The position numbers and the translations under genes were made by a program. This document shows positions 6,024 to 7,191 of a stretch of DNA of 7,191 nt, piece after piece; the stretch's first letter is position 1, and each line of letters starts with the position of its first letter. The notes below the pieces were generated by a model that was not told where the DNA came from, did no database searches, and saw nothing but the letters and a program-made list of their open reading frames with translations. Source of the DNA: Aquificota bacterium (lineage in GTDB: Bacteria; Aquificota; Aquificia; Aquificales; Aquificaceae); assembly GCA_024280065.1 (NCBI GenBank), contig JAJRQX010000189.1, forward strand, positions 1 to 7,191, given 5' to 3'.

Positions 6024-6205
6024 GTTGCAATGCCCTGAGAAAAGTGGAGGGATTGCGACCGTAGTCCATCCTTCTGTATCCGAATACCCTCATCAGCGTT
6101 GCAATGCCCTGAGAAAAGTGGAGGGATTGCGACGCTACAATCACTTCATACACAGGGATGTCCTCGTTGGTTGCAATGCCCTAAGAAAGGTGAAGGGATT
6201 GCGAC
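6024..6205 (+). CRISPR. Minimal CRISPR array: three 36-base repeats, two spacers (type III-like repeat)
   Basis: Repeats lie at 6024-6059, 6098-6133 (identical to the first) and 6170-6205 (three substitutions). Spacers are 6060-6097 (38 bases) and 6134-6169 (36 bases). The repeat starts GTTGCAA and ends GGGATTGCGAC, like the 36-base type III repeats of Thermus thermophilus as I remember them, where ATTGCGAC forms the crRNA 5' handle. That sets transcription on the plus strand. The repeat is an inverted repeat: bases 1-8 pair with 29-36 (one G-T wobble), base 9 bulges, bases 10-13 pair with 25-28, and 14-24 form the loop. The degenerate third copy marks the leader-distal end. No cas gene is present in the window, so processing would need enzymes encoded elsewhere. 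The type is inferred only from the repeat. Confidence 0.93.
6170..6205 (+). repeat. Degenerate terminal CRISPR repeat
   Basis: The third repeat differs from the first two at repeat positions 14 (G to A), 20 (A to G) and 24 (G to A). All three lie in the predicted loop (14-24), so every stem pair and the ATTGCGAC handle are kept. Degeneration of the last repeat is the usual sign of the trailer end. Confidence 0.85.
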
Positions 6206-6217
6206 CTCACGGTTGTG

Positions 6218-6241
6218 ATTACTAACAAAATTACTAATAAG
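6218..6241 (+). repeat. Imperfect 12-base tandem duplication
   Basis: ATTACTAACAAA (6218-6229) is followed directly by ATTACTAATAAG (6230-6241), identical at 10 of 12 positions. It lies between the last CRISPR repeat and the propeller gene in an AT-rich stretch that is probably untranslated leader or promoter. If translation began at the GTG at 6215, the two units would encode ITNK twice. Confidence 0.6.
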
Positions 6242-6247
6242 TTAGAG

Positions 6248-7191
6248 GTGTTGGGGTTCACCGCTTCCTGTCTTCTTGCTGGGTTCGTTATCGTGTTTGT
6301 ATCCTTTGCACAGGTATGGCTTTTTTCCTCGCCCGATAATGAGGGTGGCTTTGCGGTAAGAGAGCAAAAAGGTAAGGTCTGTGTGGCGGGAAGGAGGCTG
6401 ACCGAGGGGGACCTTTATGACGCCTTCATCGGTTACCTCCTTGATGAAGGGTCTGTCTTCTACTTGTGGGGTACGGAAGAAGATGAGATGGTATATTCGG
6501 TTGAGACCTTCGGAGACGGGTGTCTCTTCCCGGTTGTTACCACATACAGGGGTAATATGGACGTTGCTTTTGTTTCCGTTACAGAGAGACCGGAAGTTAT
6601 CAGAGTTTTGGGAAGCATACATGAGGATATGATCTGGTTTCTGAAGGAAATATCCTCAGGTTATGTAGGTGTAGGCGGGGTCAAAGAGAGGGACTGGGAT
6701 GTATGGGTCCTCTTTCTTGACAAGGACCTCAGCGTTGTAAAGTCCGTAAGATTCGGGACTGAAAGGGACGAGTACGCCTACGGCATTACTTTATGGGAGG
6801 GGAAACTCTACGTAGTGGGGAGGACGAATCTTAGGGGAAACTGGGATGGTTTTTACATAGTTCTTGACCTTGAGGGCAACCTGAGGGAAGCAAAGCTGGT
6901 AGGTTCTGATGGTAAGGACTACTTCAGATTCGTGGGAGTTGTGAAAGATAAGGTTATGGCTGTTGGGAGGACCGAGATTGAAGGAGACAGCGACCTCCTC
7001 ATCTTCTCACCCCAAGAGGGAAGGTGGTGGGTTTACGACGTTGGGACCTTTGACTACGGGAGGGTCCTTGTTGAGAGACCCTTCGGGTTCCTTCTCTTCG
7101 GAGAAACGGAGGTTGATGGTAACAGGGAAGGTCTTGTGGTCGTCTTCACGGACAGCGTGGAACCCGTGAGGGTATACATTCTCGGCGGTAA
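6248..7191 (+). CDS. Exported beta-propeller protein with SBBP-like blades (C-terminus beyond window)
   Basis: An open frame runs from 6194 to the window end without a stop, giving about 314 residues from the chosen start. The N-terminus is a hydrophobic export signal (GFTASCLLAGFVIVFVSFA) with an SFA cleavage site before Gln. Six repeats follow, beginning at bases 6374, 6521, 6662, 6803, 6950 and 7088, each 46-49 residues. The shared pattern is YVVGRT, a Gly/Asp turn, hydrophobic strands ending in LD, a G-rich turn, and a second strand pair. This matches the general look of SBBP/delta-60 type propeller repeats. Ligand and role are unknown; a periplasmic or surface scaffold is likely. The start is uncertain: GTG 6248 or TTG 6251 give a normal-length signal without basic residues, and GTG 6215 adds lysines, but none has a well-spaced ribosome site. 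The gene may have lost its original 5' end. Confidence 0.75.
   Translation, partial: MLGFTASCLLAGFVIVFVSFAQVWLFSSPDNEGGFAVREQKGKVCVAGRRLTEGDLYDAFIGYLLDEGSVFYLWGTEEDEMVYSVETFGDGCLFPVVTTYRGNMDVAFVSVTERPEVIRVLGSIHEDMIWFLKEISSGYVGVGGVKERDWDVWVLFLDKDLSVVKSVRFGTERDEYAYGITLWEGKLYVVGRTNLRGNWDGFYIVLDLEGNLREAKLVGSDGKDYFRFVGVVKDKVMAVGRTEIEGDSDLLIFSPQEGRWWVYDVGTFDYGRVLVERPFGFLLFGETEVDGNREGLVVVFTDSVEPVRVYILGG

Noticed and set aside
6025..6225. 66-codon plus-strand frame across the CRISPR array
   Set aside because: It is simply the repeats and spacers read as codons.
6242..6622. 126-codon minus-strand frame
   Set aside because: Antisense to the propeller gene, whose repeat periodicity clearly marks the plus strand as coding.

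Overview
The window looks like chromosomal DNA of a thermophilic bacterium, most likely from the Aquificales or a close relative. The basis is the tight gene packing with 1-8 base overlaps, the heavy use of AGG/AGA arginine and ATA isoleucine codons, the Lys/Glu/Val-rich proteins, and a CRISPR repeat resembling those of Thermus. The lineage is an inference from style; no marker gene fixes it.

Left half (1-3763), minus strand, four genes read right to left. First comes an 820-residue fusion of an AMP-forming fatty-acyl ligase, an acyl carrier protein and a PlsC-type acyltransferase. Then come a Fur-family metal-dependent repressor, a small hotdog-fold acyl thioesterase (YbgC-like), and the start of a secreted M16 zinc protease that leaves the window. 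The fur gene seems to have its own promoter in the 32-base gap before it. The ligase/acyltransferase and the thioesterase act in opposite directions on acyl thioesters and lie either side of the regulator.

Middle (3777-5756), plus strand. A three-gene overlapping operon diverges from the ligase across only 13 bases. It encodes a Mut7-C/PIN-fold protein with a zinc ribbon but apparently few of the usual catalytic acids, then phosphoribosylanthranilate isomerase (trpF), then the ribosome-assembly GTPase Era.

Right part (5757-7191). After era there are 267 bases without a convincing gene. This stretch holds a compact RNA-structure element (5827-5876) with two mutually exclusive pairings, and then an AT-rich CRISPR leader. 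The array has three 36-base repeats and two spacers (6024-6205). Its repeat ends in ATTGCGAC, the 5' handle known from Thermus type III crRNAs. No cas gene is in the window. Just past the last, degenerate repeat begins an exported beta-propeller protein with six visible blades of 46-49 residues, cut by the window edge.

The most notable items are the one-chain acyl-activating/carrying/transferring enzyme, the degenerate Mut7-C protein, the very small type III-like CRISPR array with loop-only changes in its terminal repeat, the switch-like hairpin element beside it, and the 13-base divergent promoter region that implies leaderless mRNAs. Most genes belong to known families. I see no clear, wholly new system.
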